Shown in pieces: positions 62,920 through 64,000 of a stretch of DNA of 64,000 nt. How positions within the stretch are numbered: the stretch's first letter is position 1; each line of letters starts with the position of its first letter. A model generated the notes under the pieces. That model was not told the DNA's origin. It was given only the letters and a program-made list of their open reading frames with translations, and ran no database searches. The stretch comes from Sphingobacterium sp. lm-10 (GTDB lineage Bacteria; Bacteroidota; Bacteroidia; Sphingobacteriales; Sphingobacteriaceae). Position numbers and translations under genes: made by a program. The stretch spans positions 62,001 through 126,000 of the forward strand of contig NZ_JAMJWC010000003.1 of assembly GCF_023554555.1 (NCBI RefSeq), given 5' to 3'.

Positions 62920-63065
62920 TGGACGATTGAGGCTCTGCCTATGCTTATTTTCTGCTACCCCCAGCTTATTTGCAATATTCAGCCCGACATCTAAATTTAC
63001 AGATTTGATGTCCTGTTTTTCGCAATAATCGTGAAGAGCGGGTTCAACGTTCAACTTAAAGAAAA

Positions 63066-64000
63066 ATGACATTTGAAGATTTGGGATTAATAGATCCTAT
63101 AAAAAAAGCCTTGAAAGAGGTAAACTACTCACAAGCTACCGCCATACAAGAGCAAGCGATTCCCGTAATACTTTCAGGCGATGATTTGATAGGATGTGCA
63201 CAAACAGGAACCGGAAAAACAGCCGCTTTCGCCATTCCGATTATCCAGTTAATTAGTCAGGCCACAACCGCAAAACGCAGCGGTATCAAAGCGCTTGTGT
63301 TGGCACCTACTAGAGAGTTAAGTATACAAATTGGAGAAAGCTTCGCGATGTTTAGCAAATTCACTGGATTGAAACATACCGTGATTTTTGGAGGCGTTAC
63401 GCAATCCCGTCAGGTAGATGCAATTAAAGCTGGTTTGGATATTGTAGTAGCTACGCCTGGCCGTCTTTTAGATTTGATAAATCAAGGTTTGATCAAGTTA
63501 AACCAAGTGGAGTACTTGGTATTGGATGAGGCAGATAATATGCTGGACATGGGATTTATCCATGATATTAAACGCATCTTGAAGCATGTACCTGCTAAGC
63601 GTCAGACGTTATTTTTGTCGGCTACGATGCCACCTGCTATTCGGACTTTTGCAAATACAATCTTGCAGAAGCCAAAGGAGATCTCCGTATCTCCTGTATC
63701 TTCTACGGCAGAGACCGTTAAGCAAGCCATCTATTTCGTAGAAAAGACGGATAAGGTTGATTTCTTGATCCGAGTAGTGAAAGACAAAGGCATTAAGCAG
63801 TCTTTAGTGTTTACACGTACTAAACATGGTGCGGATCGTTTGGTCAAGAAATTATCCAAACATGGTATTACTGTTGCCGCTATCCATGGTAATAAATCGC
63901 AAAATGCACGTCAGAAAGCTTTGGGAGATTTTAAGGCGGGTAAGATCAATATGTTGATAGCAACCGATATTGCCGCACGTGGTATTGATATACATGAACT
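63066..64000 (+). CDS. DEAD-box RNA helicase, 3' end cut by window
   Basis: The first 311 codons are visible; the frame is open to the edge. Motifs in order: Q motif (YSQATAIQEQAIPVI), Walker A AQTGTGKTAAFAIP (motif I), PTRELS (Ia), TPGRL (Ib), VLDEADNMLDMGF (II), LSATMP (III), then the second RecA domain with FTRTKHGADRL (IV) and ATDIAARGIDI (V). It is RhlE/CsdA-like and likely unwinds structured RNA in ribosome assembly or at low temperature. Start is MTFEDLGL at 63066. Confidence 0.95.
   Translation, partial: MTFEDLGLIDPIKKALKEVNYSQATAIQEQAIPVILSGDDLIGCAQTGTGKTAAFAIPIIQLISQATTAKRSGIKALVLAPTRELSIQIGESFAMFSKFTGLKHTVIFGGVTQSRQVDAIKAGLDIVVATPGRLLDLINQGLIKLNQVEYLVLDEADNMLDMGFIHDIKRILKHVPAKRQTLFLSATMPPAIRTFANTILQKPKEISVSPVSSTAETVKQAIYFVEKTDKVDFLIRVVKDKGIKQSLVFTRTKHGADRLVKKLSKHGITVAAIHGNKSQNARQKALGDFKAGKINMLIATDIAARGIDIHE

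Overview
The window comes from a Bacteroidota chromosome, most likely Sphingobacteriaceae (Sphingobacterium/Pedobacter relatives). The evidence is a SusD-family lipoprotein, a TonB-dependent receptor with a carboxypeptidase-regulatory-like N-terminus, TamL rather than TamA, DUF4286 and DUF6600 proteins, a GH92 mannosidase, a MutS-related ATPase, and many promoter boxes of the Bacteroidota form TTG-N19-21-TAnnTTTG. No rRNA, tRNA, CRISPR array, prophage or complete insertion sequence was seen.

Layout. 1-4.4 kb: end of a SusD gene, a MITE-like palindrome, a Tat-type PLP aminotransferase, and a Tat-type aldo/keto reductase overlapping a DoxX gene. 4.4-18.3 kb: mostly housekeeping genes (RlmI-like and TrmH-family rRNA methyltransferases, AI-2E transporter, TamL, serS, pncB) with envelope proteins of unknown role. 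18.7-22.3 kb: mlaEFD lipid-transport operon with an RluA-type pseudouridine synthase. 22.7-27.0 kb: an S9-peptidase-like lipoprotein that lacks its catalytic Ser and His, placed directly before a sensor kinase and response regulator. 27.2-31.6 kb: greA, HIT protein, and a DedA-ppa-CorC-rsmE operon. 31.7-34.3 kb: ABC operon whose FtsX-like permease has a very His-rich external loop, with a DUF3299-like secreted protein.

34.5-37.5 kb is a visibly AT-richer accessory stretch with a MACPF (pore-former) lipoprotein, an 870-bp gap and an unknown lipoprotein. 37.5-44 kb: TonB receptor with a beta-helix-like lipoprotein partner but no SusD, a Tat-type Gfo/Idh/MocA oxidoreductase, and a divergent pair (OM barrel / TlpA-like thioredoxin) around a palindrome. 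45-51 kb: MutS-related ATPase, GH92 mannosidase, MFS transporter. 51-60 kb: bifunctional nuclease, etfBA, TPR protein, NlpE-like lipoprotein, cysteine desulfurase, lnt, PH/SHOCT protein, rsmI, thioesterase. 60-64 kb: bacteriophytochrome kinase and a DEAD-box helicase cut by the window edge.

Best candidates for something undescribed: the pseudo-peptidase/two-component operon, the MACPF lipoprotein island, and the His-rich ABC operon. A further pattern is that several genes carry a -7 box only 3-7 nt before the start codon, which suggests leaderless transcripts. All functional calls are by reading the sequence; no database search was run.
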